Positions 7,473 to 15,830 of a stretch of DNA of 64,000 nucleotides are shown in pieces. The stretch is taken from assembly GCA_963732655.1 (NCBI GenBank), contig CAVTAI010000001.1:913702-977701 (forward strand). The letters are read 5' to 3'. The notes beneath the pieces are model-generated. The model did no database searches, was not told the DNA's origin, and saw nothing but the letters and a program-made list of their open reading frames with translations. Numbering within the stretch: the stretch's first letter is position 1; every line of letters begins with the position of its first letter. Source of the stretch: CAVTWS01 sp963732655. GTDB lineage: Bacteria > Actinomycetota > Acidimicrobiia > Acidimicrobiales > SHLQ01. The position numbers and the translations under genes are program-made.

Positions 7473-8348
7473 TCAGGCCGCCTTCTGTGCAGTCCGCTCG
7501 ATGTCGGCGAGGATCCGCCGGACGAACGTCGCGACCACGTGGCGCTTGTACTCCGCGCTTCCCCGGTGATCGGTGCGGGGTTGGGCAGCCGCGGCGGCGA
7601 GCCGCGCCGCATTGTCGATGGCGTCGGCGCCGAGGGCCGAGCCGACGAGTGCACCGGCGGCTTCGGCGGCGTTGATGGTCGAGGCGCCGACGCCGGTGAG
7701 GCCGATGCCGGCCCGGGTGACAGTTGCACCCGACAGCTCGAGCGACACGGCCACCCCGGCGGTGGCGAAGTCGCCCACACGACGTTCGAGCTTCAGGTAC
7801 CCGCCCGCTCGGGTGCCCTTCGCCGCCGGGATCTGCGCCTCCACCGCGATCTCGTCGTGGGAGAGCACGGTCTGGAACGGGCCGTCGACGAAGTGCCCGA
7901 TCGGGATGGACCGGCGACCGCCAGGCCCCTGGGCGACGATCGACCCGCCGAGGGACACCATGACCGACGCCCAGTCGCCCTGCGGGTCGGCGTGGCACAA
8001 CGAACCGACGAAGGTGCCCCGGGTTCGCACGATGGGGTCAGCGACCAGAGGAGCGGCGGCGGCGATGGTGGGCTGGTGCCGGGCGAGGGTCGTCGACTTT
8101 TCGAGGTCGGCGTGACGACACAGCGCCCCGATGCGGTAGGTCCCGTCGGTGTCGGCCCGGTGGTAGTCGAGGCCGGGGATGTTGTTGATGTCGACCAGCA
8201 GGTCGGGGGAGGCGAACCGGAGCTTCATCATCGGCACGAGGCTCTGACCGCCGGCGAGCACCTTGGCGTCGCCGCCGCCGTGGGTGAGCAGGGCGATGGC
8301 TTCTTCGAGTGTCGAGGGAGCCGAGTAGTCGAATCGGGACGGGTACAT
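7473..8348 (-). CDS. coxM: carbon monoxide dehydrogenase medium (FAD) subunit
   Basis: 291 residues. It starts MYPSRFDYSAPSTLEEA and has the FAD-binding segment AGGQSLVPMMKLR (about 32-44) and the second flavin motif around TRGTFVGSLCHADPQGD (about 103-119). The C-terminal CO_deh_flav_C domain follows. It is the entry point for electron transfer to quinone. It is second in the minus-strand operon, 9 bases after a small leader gene. Confidence 0.95.
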   Translation of the reverse strand: MYPSRFDYSAPSTLEEAIALLTHGGGDAKVLAGGQSLVPMMKLRFASPDLLVDINNIPGLDYHRADTDGTYRIGALCRHADLEKSTTLARHQPTIAAAAPLVADPIVRTRGTFVGSLCHADPQGDWASVMVSLGGSIVAQGPGGRRSIPIGHFVDGPFQTVLSHDEIAVEAQIPAAKGTRAGGYLKLERRVGDFATAGVAVSLELSGATVTRAGIGLTGVGASTINAAEAAGALVGSALGADAIDNAARLAAAAAQPRTDHRGSAEYKRHVVATFVRRILADIERTAQKAA

Positions 8349-8357
8349 CGTGTCCGC

Positions 8358-8600
8358 CTAGCGTCCGCGTGGGCCCTGAGGATCCGGCACCGCTCGGGGC
8401 ATCGAGTCGGGATCCGGGTCCGGGCGCCGCTCCTGGTGCGGCGGCCACGGTCCCTGCACGGGTTGCGCCGCCACCTTCAGGTGGTCGATGAGCTGCGGCC
8501 ACGCCCACACGGTCGGGCTGGGGCCTTCCTTCGGCGTTCCCTCGATCAGCTCGTAGAGCCGCGGGTTACCGGCGCTCTGGCCGGATGACTCGATCGTCAT
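8358..8600 (-). CDS. small hypothetical protein opening the cox operon
   Basis: 80 residues from the ATG at 8598-8600, preceded by AGGGGAGCGAGC, a good ribosome site. It begins MTIESSGQSAGNPRLYELIE and ends in a proline/arginine-rich, probably disordered tail (QGPWPPHQERRPDPDPD). No membrane helix or cysteine. It lies 9 bases before coxM, so it is co-transcribed with the CO dehydrogenase genes. No family recognised; the WAWPQLIDHL segment looks like the only folded part. Confidence 0.6.
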   Translation of the reverse strand: MTIESSGQSAGNPRLYELIEGTPKEGPSPTVWAWPQLIDHLKVAAQPVQGPWPPHQERRPDPDPDSMPRAVPDPQGPRGR

Positions 8601-8655
8601 GCTCGCTCCCCTGTAGGCACCCGGCGCCACGCTACTCCGCCGCCAAGGGCTCCGC

Positions 8656-9105
8656 CTAGGGCGTACATACGGCGCCGAGCCACCCGACGCACGCGGCGAG
8701 CGACGCCGCCGTCAGCCACGCCGACGAGCTCACCGGACCGACCGCTACGACCACCGCCTGGCCATCGGCGACGCCCACCGCAGCTGCGTCGTCGGGGTGG
8801 AGGAGGATCTCGGCCGCCTCGCCGAGCACGTCAAACTGCGAGTTGAGGCGTTTGGGCGGGCGGCGCGGGATCATGACGAGGGGCGCCGGCGCGTCGAGCT
8901 CCCGGAGCTGGTCGACGAGCAGCTGCGGGGCGAGCCGCCACCCGCCCGTGCGGTCGACGTGGCGGTCCACCCATGCCGCTGGCACCTCGTGAGGCTCCTC
9001 GACGAACCCGGCCGCGAACAGTTCGTCGTACGGGCGGCGCGCCCGAGCCGTGATGCGAGCCAGGTGCGCGTCGTCGGTGGCGCCGTCGCCGCTGGTCGGC
9101 CCAGG
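8656..9105 (-). pseudogene. C-terminal remnant of a molybdopterin oxidoreductase
   Basis: One frame stays open from inside the neighbouring toxin gene to a stop at 8656. Its product (DAHLARITARARRPYDELF, later RLAPQLLVDQLREL, then LVMIPRRPPKRLNSQF and HPDDAAAVGVADGQAVVV) matches the C-terminal molydopterin-dinucleotide-binding domain of the molybdopterin oxidoreductase family. The catalytic N-terminal two thirds are absent, so it is a truncated relic. It lies downstream of, and facing away from, the cox promoter region. A second partial copy of the same segment lies at 13452-13550. Confidence 0.65.
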
Positions 9106-9106
9106 T

Positions 9107-9479
9107 TCACACCGGGGTGACCACGATGCCGTGGTCGCCCACGAGGAGGCGAAGATCGGCTGGATCGGACGTCAACAGCTCGTCGCCCGCGCTCGCCACG
9201 ATCGCCACCGCGGCATCGACGACATCAGACGTGCGGCTCGACGCCAGCAAGGCCCCGATTCGTCGAGCCGCGGTCTCGTCGAGCGAACGCTCGTCAACAC
9301 CGCGCAGCACACGTTCGAGGGTGACCTGACGGCCGCGGTCTCGAATCACCTGGGCGACGGCGGCCGTACTGGTGAGGACAGGCTCAAGGTCCTCGTGGGC
9401 AGCGTACCAGCCGCGCCAAAGTCGAGCGATCTCGCCGTTCGATCGCGATGAGCGCTCCGGCGTCGAGAACCAGGGCCAT
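9107..9479 (-). pseudogene. VapC-like PIN toxin, frameshifted
   Basis: The start overlaps the antitoxin stop (TGATG). The first frame gives MALVLDAGALIAIER, with the first PIN aspartate, and soon ends. Another frame continues with LWRGWYAAHEDLEPVLTS, the ALLASSRTSDVVDAAVA segment with the PIN acidic residues, and TSDPADLRLL. The total length is one base over a multiple of three, so a single insertion around 9430-9450 explains it. PIN proteins are Mg-dependent RNases. Either the toxin is inactivated or the assembly has an error. Confidence 0.7.
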
Positions 9480-9715
9480 CACGCAGACCGCCGGCGTGGC
9501 GTCGCCTCAGCTGTCATGGCCAGCAGTTCGGCGCGGGTCCAGCCCTCCTCGGCCAGGATCTCGTCCAGCGCGGCGCCGAGTGCGTCGTGGCGGAGCCGTT
9601 GCCGAACCGCGTTGGCCACCCAGGATGAGACGCTCGAGTCCTCGGCCGCGGCGGCGATGCGCAGAGCGCGTCCAAGATCGGGATCGAGCGAGATGCTGAA
9701 CTTCTCGACGCTCAT
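9479..9715 (-). CDS. ribbon-helix-helix antitoxin of a VapBC-type pair
   Basis: 78 residues. The N-terminal ribbon-helix-helix (KFSISLDPDLGRALRIAAAA, then VSSWVANAVRQRLRH, about 4-46) would bind DNA and autoregulate. The C-terminal tail would wrap the PIN toxin. It precedes and overlaps the toxin start, the usual antitoxin-first order. The 88-base gap upstream (9716-9803) must hold its promoter; I saw no clear palindrome there. Confidence 0.75.
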   Translation of the reverse strand: MSVEKFSISLDPDLGRALRIAAAAEDSSVSSWVANAVRQRLRHDALGAALDEILAEEGWTRAELLAMTAEATPRRRSA

Positions 9716-9803
9716 TCCTTGATCCTACCGTGGTCGTCCTCCCAGAGTAGGAACCACACCGAGCCGACGTCGAAGGACAACGCCAAGGTGAAAAGCCGGC
9801 CGG

Positions 9804-10916
9804 TCAGATCTGGCCGAAGCGGTCGATCGTGCGGGCGTGCACGCCGTCGGGATCGAGTTGACGCGACACGAGATACCCCGCGCCCATCCAGCCGCGCCGG
9901 ATCCACTTGCCGAACGACAAGAACGTGCCGGGAGCGCCGCTCGCCGCGGGCAACATCTTCACCCGCTCGAGCGCATCCCGCACGCCCCTCGGCGTGAGCG
10001 GATGCGCATCGGCGAACGCGTGCAACAACACGGTCGCCACATCACGGTTCACCACCGGCACGCAGTACTCGGGGCGGCGACCATACGCGGCCTCGAACTC
10101 GTCGAGGAACGCCTGACCCACCAGGTTGGTGTCGTCGTACTGATCGATGCCGGTCCAGCCGACCATGGCGTTCCAGATCACCTCGTTGATCCACGCGTTC
10201 TGGAACGCCGTCCCCATGTAACGCGGCGGATCCCACCCCAATGTCGCCAGCGCCGCGCTCACCCCCACCACGCCGAAGCCGAACCCGCAGTGCACCAGGG
10301 CGTCAGGATCGATCTCCTTCAACCGGGCCACGGCACCCGACACGTCCTGGGCCGTCTGGGGAATCCACTCCTCCGCCACGATCCGGATACCGCGATCCGC
10401 ACACGCCCGGCGGAAGTTGCGGATGTAGGTGTCGCCCACCAACGACTGCTCGACCAGGCACCCGACCGTCGCGTAGCCTGCCTTGGCGAGCAGCTGAGAC
10501 CAGAAGATCGGCTCATCGGTCAACGAGCCCTGCGGGAAGCTGAACGTCCACTCCCCCATCCAGTCCTCCGTCCCCGTCACCGAGATGGCCGGCACCTTGA
10601 ACCGCTCCTCGATCACCTCGCGCGTCGGCACGGCGTTGTCACTGATCGCCGGCCCGAACACCGCGATGCACCCCTCGTCGACGAGCTCGCCGAACGCCTC
10701 GATCACGTGCCGGGGCGATCCCTTCGGCAGACCCTCGACCTCCCGGTAGACGATCTCCACCCGCCGGTCGATGATCCCCGCCTCGAACCCCTTCTGGAAG
10801 ACCAGATCGAACGACTGCGTCAGATCGAGCAACTGCGACCGGGGATACCCCTCAGGCAATACGAAGTCCATCAGGTAGCCGAGCTTGATCGGCTCGGCCT
10901 CACTCTCGTACGACAC
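9804..10916 (-). CDS. periplasmic-binding-protein-like (Leu/Ile/Val type) protein without signal peptide
   Basis: 370 residues with the type I periplasmic-binding fold of the branched-chain amino-acid/amide ABC family: EPIKLGYLMDF at the first strand, GPAISDNAVPTREV and SFPQGSLTDEP around the ligand cleft, and DPDALVHCGFGFG later. It starts at a GTG behind GGGGGAC. It has no signal peptide or lipobox, so it may be a cytoplasmic sensor or ligand-binding protein rather than a transporter component. No permease is adjacent. Divergent from the 11011 thiolase-like gene. Confidence 0.75.
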   Translation of the reverse strand: MSYESEAEPIKLGYLMDFVLPEGYPRSQLLDLTQSFDLVFQKGFEAGIIDRRVEIVYREVEGLPKGSPRHVIEAFGELVDEGCIAVFGPAISDNAVPTREVIEERFKVPAISVTGTEDWMGEWTFSFPQGSLTDEPIFWSQLLAKAGYATVGCLVEQSLVGDTYIRNFRRACADRGIRIVAEEWIPQTAQDVSGAVARLKEIDPDALVHCGFGFGVVGVSAALATLGWDPPRYMGTAFQNAWINEVIWNAMVGWTGIDQYDDTNLVGQAFLDEFEAAYGRRPEYCVPVVNRDVATVLLHAFADAHPLTPRGVRDALERVKMLPAASGAPGTFLSFGKWIRRGWMGAGYLVSRQLDPDGVHARTIDRFGQI

Positions 10917-11010
10917 GGTTCAGTCCCCCTGCGTCGGTTACTTGTCGGCACCACAAGGTGAGCGGACCGCCGGCGCAGCGTCAATACGGCGTGCCGACGG
11001 CGCCCGTGGC

Positions 11011-12555
11011 ATGGTGCCGGCCGTGAACACCGGCCTCAGACCAGTCATCGTGGGTGCGGCCCAAGTCGCCAACAAGGATCCCGAGCGTCTCGTCCATCCG
11101 GTCGACCTGATCGAGGAGGCCACCCGGGCGGCGTTCGCCGATGCGGGCGCCCCGCTGGGACCTCACGTGGGCCTGGTGCTGTCGTCGCCGCTGTCGGTGT
11201 TCTCCGACGCTGACGGCGGGGCGATGCTGGCCGAACGACTGGGCCTGATGCCGGCGCGGACGGTTCAGGCCACCTACAGCGGCGCCGGGCCGCACAGGTT
11301 GCTCGCCGAGGCGTGCCGGGCCGTCGCCGGCGGGGACGTGGAGGCGGCACTCGTGGTGGGCGGAATCGCCGACGCCTCGGTCCGCAACGCCCGCCGCCTC
11401 GGCCGACCTGATCCGGCCCCGCCGACATCGATCTGGTCCCAGGGGTCCGGCGGTGCCACCCGGGCCGAAGCCACCGCGGAGTTGCAGCGGATGGAGCGGT
11501 TCAAGGTGCAGATGGCCGCGGCCGAGACGAGCGCCGGCGTCGGGGGACCGGTGACGATCTTCGCCCTGATCGAAAGCGCCATGGCCGCGGCGGCCGGTCG
11601 CTCACCCGACGTGCATCGGGCTCGCCTGGGCGCCCTCCTCGCCCCGTTCACCGAGGTGGCGGCGACCCGGCCGGACGTGGCGTGGTTCCCCGTCGCTCGA
11701 TCCGCCGGCGATATCTCGGCGCTGGGGCCGGACAACCGGTTCGTGTCTGAGCCGTACACGAAGCTCATGTGCTCGTTCCCGACCATCGATCTGGCGGCCG
11801 CCGTGGTCGTGACATCTGAGGCGTTGGCCGACCGGGTGGGCGTGTCATCGCCGCGGGTCCACCCGTGGGGCATCGTGGCCGCCGCCGAGCCCGGCCCGCC
11901 GTCCACGTGGCCGGACATGCATCGCTCGACCGCCCTGGCGGCGATCGTCGACCGGTTACTCAAGTGGACCGGGGTCGACCCGGCCGAGATCGGCGGGTTC
12001 GACCTGTACTCGTGTTTCCCGGCCGCCGTGCAGCTGGCCACGCAGGCGTTCGGCATCGACGCCTTCACCGACCCGCGGCCACTCACGACGACGGGCGGGC
12101 TGCCGTACTTCGGAGGTCCCGGGGCGTCGTACTCGCTGCACGGGATCGTCGGCGCGGTCGCCGCGGTCCGGGCCGACCCAGGCTCGATCGGCGCCGTCGT
12201 CGGGGTCGGCGGAATGGCGAACGACTTCGCCGCCGGGCTGCTGTCGGTCGCCGAGCCACGGTCGCCGGGCCGCTGGGTTCAGGCGCCCGACATCACGGCC
12301 GCACTGGTCGCCCGCCAGGTCGGCATCGCCACCGAGGCCGAGAGCCGAGCCGAGGTCGATGCCATGACCGTCTTCCACGAGCGCGACACGGGCCCGACTT
12401 CGGCGCCACTCGTCGCCCGTCTGGCTGACGGCCGCCGCATCGGCGCCCGAGCGGGCGACCCTGCGTTGCCGGCCGACTTGAGCGGCCGGTCCCTCGTCGG
12501 CGCCGAGGTCCTGCTGTCGACCTCCGACGGCACTGTCACCTACGACCTGGTGTAG
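11011..12555 (+). CDS. thiolase-superfamily (acetyl-CoA acetyltransferase-like) protein
   Basis: 514 residues from the ATG at 11011 (a GTG at 11023 is an alternative). The thiolase fold is evident from RPVIVGAAQVANKD at the start, the two-domain repeat, DLYSCFPAAVQLATQ in place of the NEAF loop, and a GGLPYFGGPGASYSLHG loop. The usual nucleophile motif NCSSQ is not present (the region reads TYSGAGPHRLL), as in several actinobacterial acetyl-CoA acetyltransferase-like proteins. The C-terminal 80 residues look like the extra OB-like domain of those proteins. Substrate unknown. Confidence 0.8.
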   Translation: MVPAVNTGLRPVIVGAAQVANKDPERLVHPVDLIEEATRAAFADAGAPLGPHVGLVLSSPLSVFSDADGGAMLAERLGLMPARTVQATYSGAGPHRLLAEACRAVAGGDVEAALVVGGIADASVRNARRLGRPDPAPPTSIWSQGSGGATRAEATAELQRMERFKVQMAAAETSAGVGGPVTIFALIESAMAAAAGRSPDVHRARLGALLAPFTEVAATRPDVAWFPVARSAGDISALGPDNRFVSEPYTKLMCSFPTIDLAAAVVVTSEALADRVGVSSPRVHPWGIVAAAEPGPPSTWPDMHRSTALAAIVDRLLKWTGVDPAEIGGFDLYSCFPAAVQLATQAFGIDAFTDPRPLTTTGGLPYFGGPGASYSLHGIVGAVAAVRADPGSIGAVVGVGGMANDFAAGLLSVAEPRSPGRWVQAPDITAALVARQVGIATEAESRAEVDAMTVFHERDTGPTSAPLVARLADGRRIGARAGDPALPADLSGRSLVGAEVLLSTSDGTVTYDLV

Positions 12556-12588
12556 CGGGCGCCGACCGATTCGATCGATCGGGGCGGG

Positions 12589-13383
12589 TCACTCCGGTGT
12601 CGTGGCGGTGGCGCTGCGGGCCGTGGCGCGGAGCGTGAACGAGCCCGCCGGGCGGCCGAGCCGGGTCAGGAGCGCCTCTCGGAACTCGGCCCGGGCGTCG
12701 TCGGGGAGCCCGACGCAGAAGGCGCCGGCGGGACCGATGCCGGCGAGGAAGCCGGCCCACAGCTCGTCGAAACCCGAGTAGCTCGACTCGACCCGGAGGT
12801 TGGTCTCGACGATGTCCTCGAGGCCCCCGGCGGCGAACAGCTCGGCGATCTCGCCCGGGCGCCCGAACCGCAGGGTCCGCGCCTCGTCGAGGGCGTCGGG
12901 GTCGATGGCCGCGGCGGCATCCCAGAACGCTCGGAGCATCTCCATCTCGTCGTGGAAGTCCCAGACACACGCGCCGATCGTGCCGCCGGGGCGCACGACC
13001 CGCCGGCCTTCGGTCACGGCGGCGGCGGGATCGGTGACGAAGTGCAGCACCAGCTGGGCGGCGGCGACGTCGAACACGGCGTCGTCGTACGGCAACGACT
13101 CGGCCCGGCCCGCCCTCACGTCGACCCCCGGGTGCCGAACCGCGCACGCCTCGACGAACGGGGGCGACGGATCGCACGCGGCGACCGCGTCGGCGCCCAG
13201 GAGATCGACCAGCGCGCCCGTCAGCGCACCGGGCCCGCAGCCGATGTCGAGCACCCGCTGCCCGGTCGCCAAGCCGAGGGTCGCCGCGAACACGGGGGCC
13301 AGGGCGTCGGAGTATCGGCCCATGAACAGGTCGTAGGCCTCACCGGTCGCGTGGAAGGTTCGTGCGCCTTCGACGGGTTCCAT
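12589..13383 (-). CDS. class I SAM-dependent methyltransferase
   Basis: 264 residues from the ATG at 13381-13383, behind GGGAGGTGCC. Motif I is VLDIGCGPGALTGALV (about 44-59), followed by the acidic loop AACDPSPPF, AESLPYDDAVFD and LRPGG-like VVRPGGTIGACVWDF. This is the ubiquinone/menaquinone-type methyltransferase 11/25 fold, acting on an unknown small molecule. It converges with the 11011 gene (33-base gap). Confidence 0.88.
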   Translation of the reverse strand: MEPVEGARTFHATGEAYDLFMGRYSDALAPVFAATLGLATGQRVLDIGCGPGALTGALVDLLGADAVAACDPSPPFVEACAVRHPGVDVRAGRAESLPYDDAVFDVAAAQLVLHFVTDPAAAVTEGRRVVRPGGTIGACVWDFHDEMEMLRAFWDAAAAIDPDALDEARTLRFGRPGEIAELFAAGGLEDIVETNLRVESSYSGFDELWAGFLAGIGPAGAFCVGLPDDARAEFREALLTRLGRPAGSFTLRATARSATATTPE

Positions 13384-13451
13384 GGCACCTCCCGGGTCGC
13401 TCTCGACCCTACCTCGTTCCATGCGCTCAAGGGGGCGATCGATCCAGGGGC

Positions 13452-13550
13452 CTGAACGTCATGCGGTTCGGCGACGAATCCGGCGAAGATGATCTGGTTG
13501 CACGGGCGGCGTGCCCGGGCCGTGATGCCGGCCAGGTGCGCGCCGTCCGT
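13452..13550 (-). pseudogene. short second copy of the molybdopterin-oxidoreductase relic
   Basis: On the minus strand these 33 codons read TDGAHLAGITARARRPCNQI and then IFAGFVAEPHDVQ. They align without gaps to residues of the 8656-9105 relic (TDDAHLARITARARRPYDEL, then FAAGFVEEPHEVP). Similarity stops abruptly on both sides. It is a fragment of a paralogue or a partial duplication, not a gene. The surrounding gap 13384-13705 holds nothing else but the inverted repeat. Confidence 0.65.
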
Positions 13551-13659
13551 GGCCCCCTACCCACACCGCCGAGCGTCGGCAGCGCCCGCGGGCGCGCTGC
13601 TCCCGCCTCTGAACCCATCCTGCCCTTCGCCTCTCCCCCGAGTGATGTCACACCCCCTC

Positions 13660-13689
13660 GGTAGTGTCGAACTCACGTTCGACACTACC
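13660..13689. promoter_or_regulatory. 13-bp perfect inverted repeat upstream of the DUF222 gene
   Basis: GGTAGTGTCGAAC and its exact complement GTTCGACACTACC, separated by TCAC, end 16 bases before the ATG of the DUF222/HNH gene. The symmetry would suit an operator or a recognition site for the encoded nuclease. As RNA it could also form a hairpin that masks the ribosome site. Confidence 0.6.
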
Positions 13690-13705
13690 CACGGAGGCAC
13701 CACCG

Positions 13706-14788
13706 ATGAACCGGAACCACACCGACGATGTCGCCATTGCGACGGTTCCCGACCGGGCTCTCGCAGTCGAGATCACCACCCTGGCCGGGCACATGAATGA
13801 CGCCCAGCATCGCCTCCTGGTGCTGGTCGCCGAGTACGACCGGCGAGGCGCCTGGGCGGCCACGGGGGCCACGTCGTGCGCGGTGTGGCTCGCCGCCGTG
13901 TGCGACATCGAACCATCCACCGCCCGCGAGCACGTCCGCGTCGCCCGCGCCCTCGCCTCCCTACCGCTCATCGCCGCCGCCTTCGAGGCCGGCGACGTCT
14001 CCTACGCCAAGGTCCGCACCCTCACCCGCATCGCCCGCCCCGACACCGAGGCGGAGCTGTTGGCCCTGGCCGCCGCGTTCGCTGCCGCCGACCTGGCCCG
14101 TGCCATCGCCGCCTGGGCCGAGGGCCACCTCGACCCGGCCGACCTCGCTGCGGTCCAAAACGAGTCCCGCAGCCTCACCTGGCGTGTCGACACGGACGGC
14201 ATGGTCGTCATCACCGCGCGCCTCGCGCCAGATGCTGCGGCCGAGGTCACAGCCACGATCGACACCCTCGTGGCCCGGGATCGTCGAGCGACTCGCCACG
14301 CGCCCGCGGGCGCGCCGGGTACCAGCCGGCCATCGCTCGCCCAACAACGCGCCGACGCCCTCGTCGCCGCCGTCACGGGAGGTGGAGCGAAGGTCCAGGT
14401 CGAAGTCCTGGTCAATGTCGGTGTCCGCGCCGACGGCTCCGTCTGGGCCTGCCGGCCTGACGGCACCCCCGTCCCCGGTCCCGGCTACAGCCACCTTTAC
14501 GACGACGCGTTCGTCCGGCTGCTCCTGCGCGACATCGACGGCCGGCCGATCGACGCCACCAACCGGCGCCGCCACCCCACCCCCCGCCAACGCCGGGTGA
14601 TCGAGGCGCGTGCCGGCTACCGGTGCGAGGAACGAGGCTGCCGGTCCCGCCACTTCCTCGACGTCCACCACGACACCCCCTACGACACCAGCCGCCACAC
14701 CGATACCACCGAGTGCTCGATGCGATGCAACCTCCACCACCGGGAATGGCACCGTGCGGCCGACGGGGGTGCCAAGGATCGTGGCTGA
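13706..14788 (+). CDS. DUF222 domain / HNH endonuclease (13E12 repeat-like family)
   Basis: 360 residues. The DUF222 N-terminal domain (about 10-230) includes HRLLVLVAEYDRRGAW, SCAVWLAA and REHVRVARAL. The C-terminal HNH nuclease begins near RRRHPTPRQRRVIEARAGYRC and has CEERGC, HHDTPYDT and NLHHREWH. Such proteins are abundant in actinobacteria, often in mobile or repeat contexts (mycobacterial REP13E12). The start at 13706 follows ACGGAGG. The inverted repeat directly upstream and the relic fragment beside it suggest past mobility here. Confidence 0.88.
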   Translation: MNRNHTDDVAIATVPDRALAVEITTLAGHMNDAQHRLLVLVAEYDRRGAWAATGATSCAVWLAAVCDIEPSTAREHVRVARALASLPLIAAAFEAGDVSYAKVRTLTRIARPDTEAELLALAAAFAAADLARAIAAWAEGHLDPADLAAVQNESRSLTWRVDTDGMVVITARLAPDAAAEVTATIDTLVARDRRATRHAPAGAPGTSRPSLAQQRADALVAAVTGGGAKVQVEVLVNVGVRADGSVWACRPDGTPVPGPGYSHLYDDAFVRLLLRDIDGRPIDATNRRRHPTPRQRRVIEARAGYRCEERGCRSRHFLDVHHDTPYDTSRHTDTTECSMRCNLHHREWHRAADGGAKDRG

Positions 14789-14860
14789 GACGCACTCGCC
14801 ACCGTCGTCGAGCGGGTCGAGATCAAGGGAGCACGGTCACGCTCTCTGAGGGCGCTGACT

Positions 14861-15460
14861 GTGGGGGTATCCCACCTCGACCTTCACCCCGCCGCGTGTC
14901 GCGATGCTGCCGCTCAGGTTCTGGCGGCAAGGCGCCGAAGGTACCGAGTGAGCCTGGGTGCTGTTCTGCTCGTCTGGATGCTGGTGTGGCTCGTCGTCGC
15001 GCTCCTGGTCTGCGTACGACTCGTCAAACGGCGACACTGGTACACCGCCGCGGCGACGCCGATCGCCGGTGGCATGGTCGTGCTCGCTCCCGCCGTCGGC
15101 CTGGCGCTCGGAAGCGCGGACGAGGCTCCCGACGGGCTCGCTCCGTACATCATCTTGGGCGCGACCGTCGCCGCGCTGGGGGTAGGCACCTGGCTGGTCG
15201 CCTGGGAAGCCGATCACGGCGCGCCACCGCTGTTCTGGTTCGGCGTGGTCGGGATCGTGGTCTTCTGGGCGGCCGGGTACCGCTGCCTTCCTGACTTCGC
15301 CGTCCCGGTGGGTGGGCTCGCGTTCGCGGCCTCCGTCCTGGCCGCGCCGCTCCACGCCGCCCGGCGCATCTTCCGAGCGCGAGCGATTTCCGCTGCGATC
15401 ACCCGATCAAGGATCGGGTCTGGAGTTCGGGAAACCGGGAGAAGTCACGATCGATGGTGA
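14861..15460 (+). CDS. hypothetical membrane protein, four to five helices
   Basis: 199 residues from a GTG at 14861; a GTG at 14948 (VSLGAVLLVWMLVW) is an equally good start and would place the first membrane helix at the N-terminus. Membrane helices lie at about 31-51, 62-84, 93-116, 121-140 and 146-162. The charged C-terminal tail overlaps the convergent VapC gene by about 60 bases, so the true end may be functionally unimportant. No family recognised. Confidence 0.6.
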   Translation: MGVSHLDLHPAACRDAAAQVLAARRRRYRVSLGAVLLVWMLVWLVVALLVCVRLVKRRHWYTAAATPIAGGMVVLAPAVGLALGSADEAPDGLAPYIILGATVAALGVGTWLVAWEADHGAPPLFWFGVVGIVVFWAAGYRCLPDFAVPVGGLAFAASVLAAPLHAARRIFRARAISAAITRSRIGSGVRETGRSHDRW

Positions 15461-15830
15461 TCAGGGCCTCGACACCGTTGGCCAGGCAGATCGCCGCCAC
15501 CCGGGCGTCGTGGACCAATGGCCCGCGCACGTCGCCCCGCTCGCACAGCCCCATGACGCGGTCGAGATGCCCGTCGGTCTCGCTCACGAAGAGGAGTGAC
15601 GCCGACTCCATCCACGCCCGGAGTTGTGACGTCGCCTCATCGATGGTCGAGGGCGGAGCGTAGATCCGCGGGTGGGTCACCACCGAATAGAACTCATGCA
15701 CACACGGCCACGGTATGGCCCACCGTCGATGACCTTCGGCCAGTTCGGACACCACCGCCCAGGCCTGGTGGTGGAATGGCGAATCTCGCCGATGGGCGTA
15801 GACCAACACGTTGGTGTCGACGGCGATCAC
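15399..15830 (-). CDS. VapC-family PIN-domain toxin
   Basis: 143 residues. PIN signature: MIAVDTNVLVYAHRRDSPFH with the first Asp, VHEFYSVVTHPRIY with the conserved Glu, VHDARVAAICLANGVEAL with the Asp pair, and TIDRDFSRFP with the last acidic residue. Predicted Mg-dependent endoribonuclease. It overlaps the antitoxin stop by four bases (ATGA), which couples translation. All catalytic acids are present, so it looks functional. Confidence 0.88.
   Translation of the reverse strand: MIAVDTNVLVYAHRRDSPFHHQAWAVVSELAEGHRRWAIPWPCVHEFYSVVTHPRIYAPPSTIDEATSQLRAWMESASLLFVSETDGHLDRVMGLCERGDVRGPLVHDARVAAICLANGVEALITIDRDFSRFPELQTRSLIG

Noticed and set aside
9712..9906. 64-codon minus frame between the antitoxin and the binding-protein gene
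   Set aside because: Arg-rich shadow overlapping the start of the antitoxin and the end of the binding protein; no family signal.
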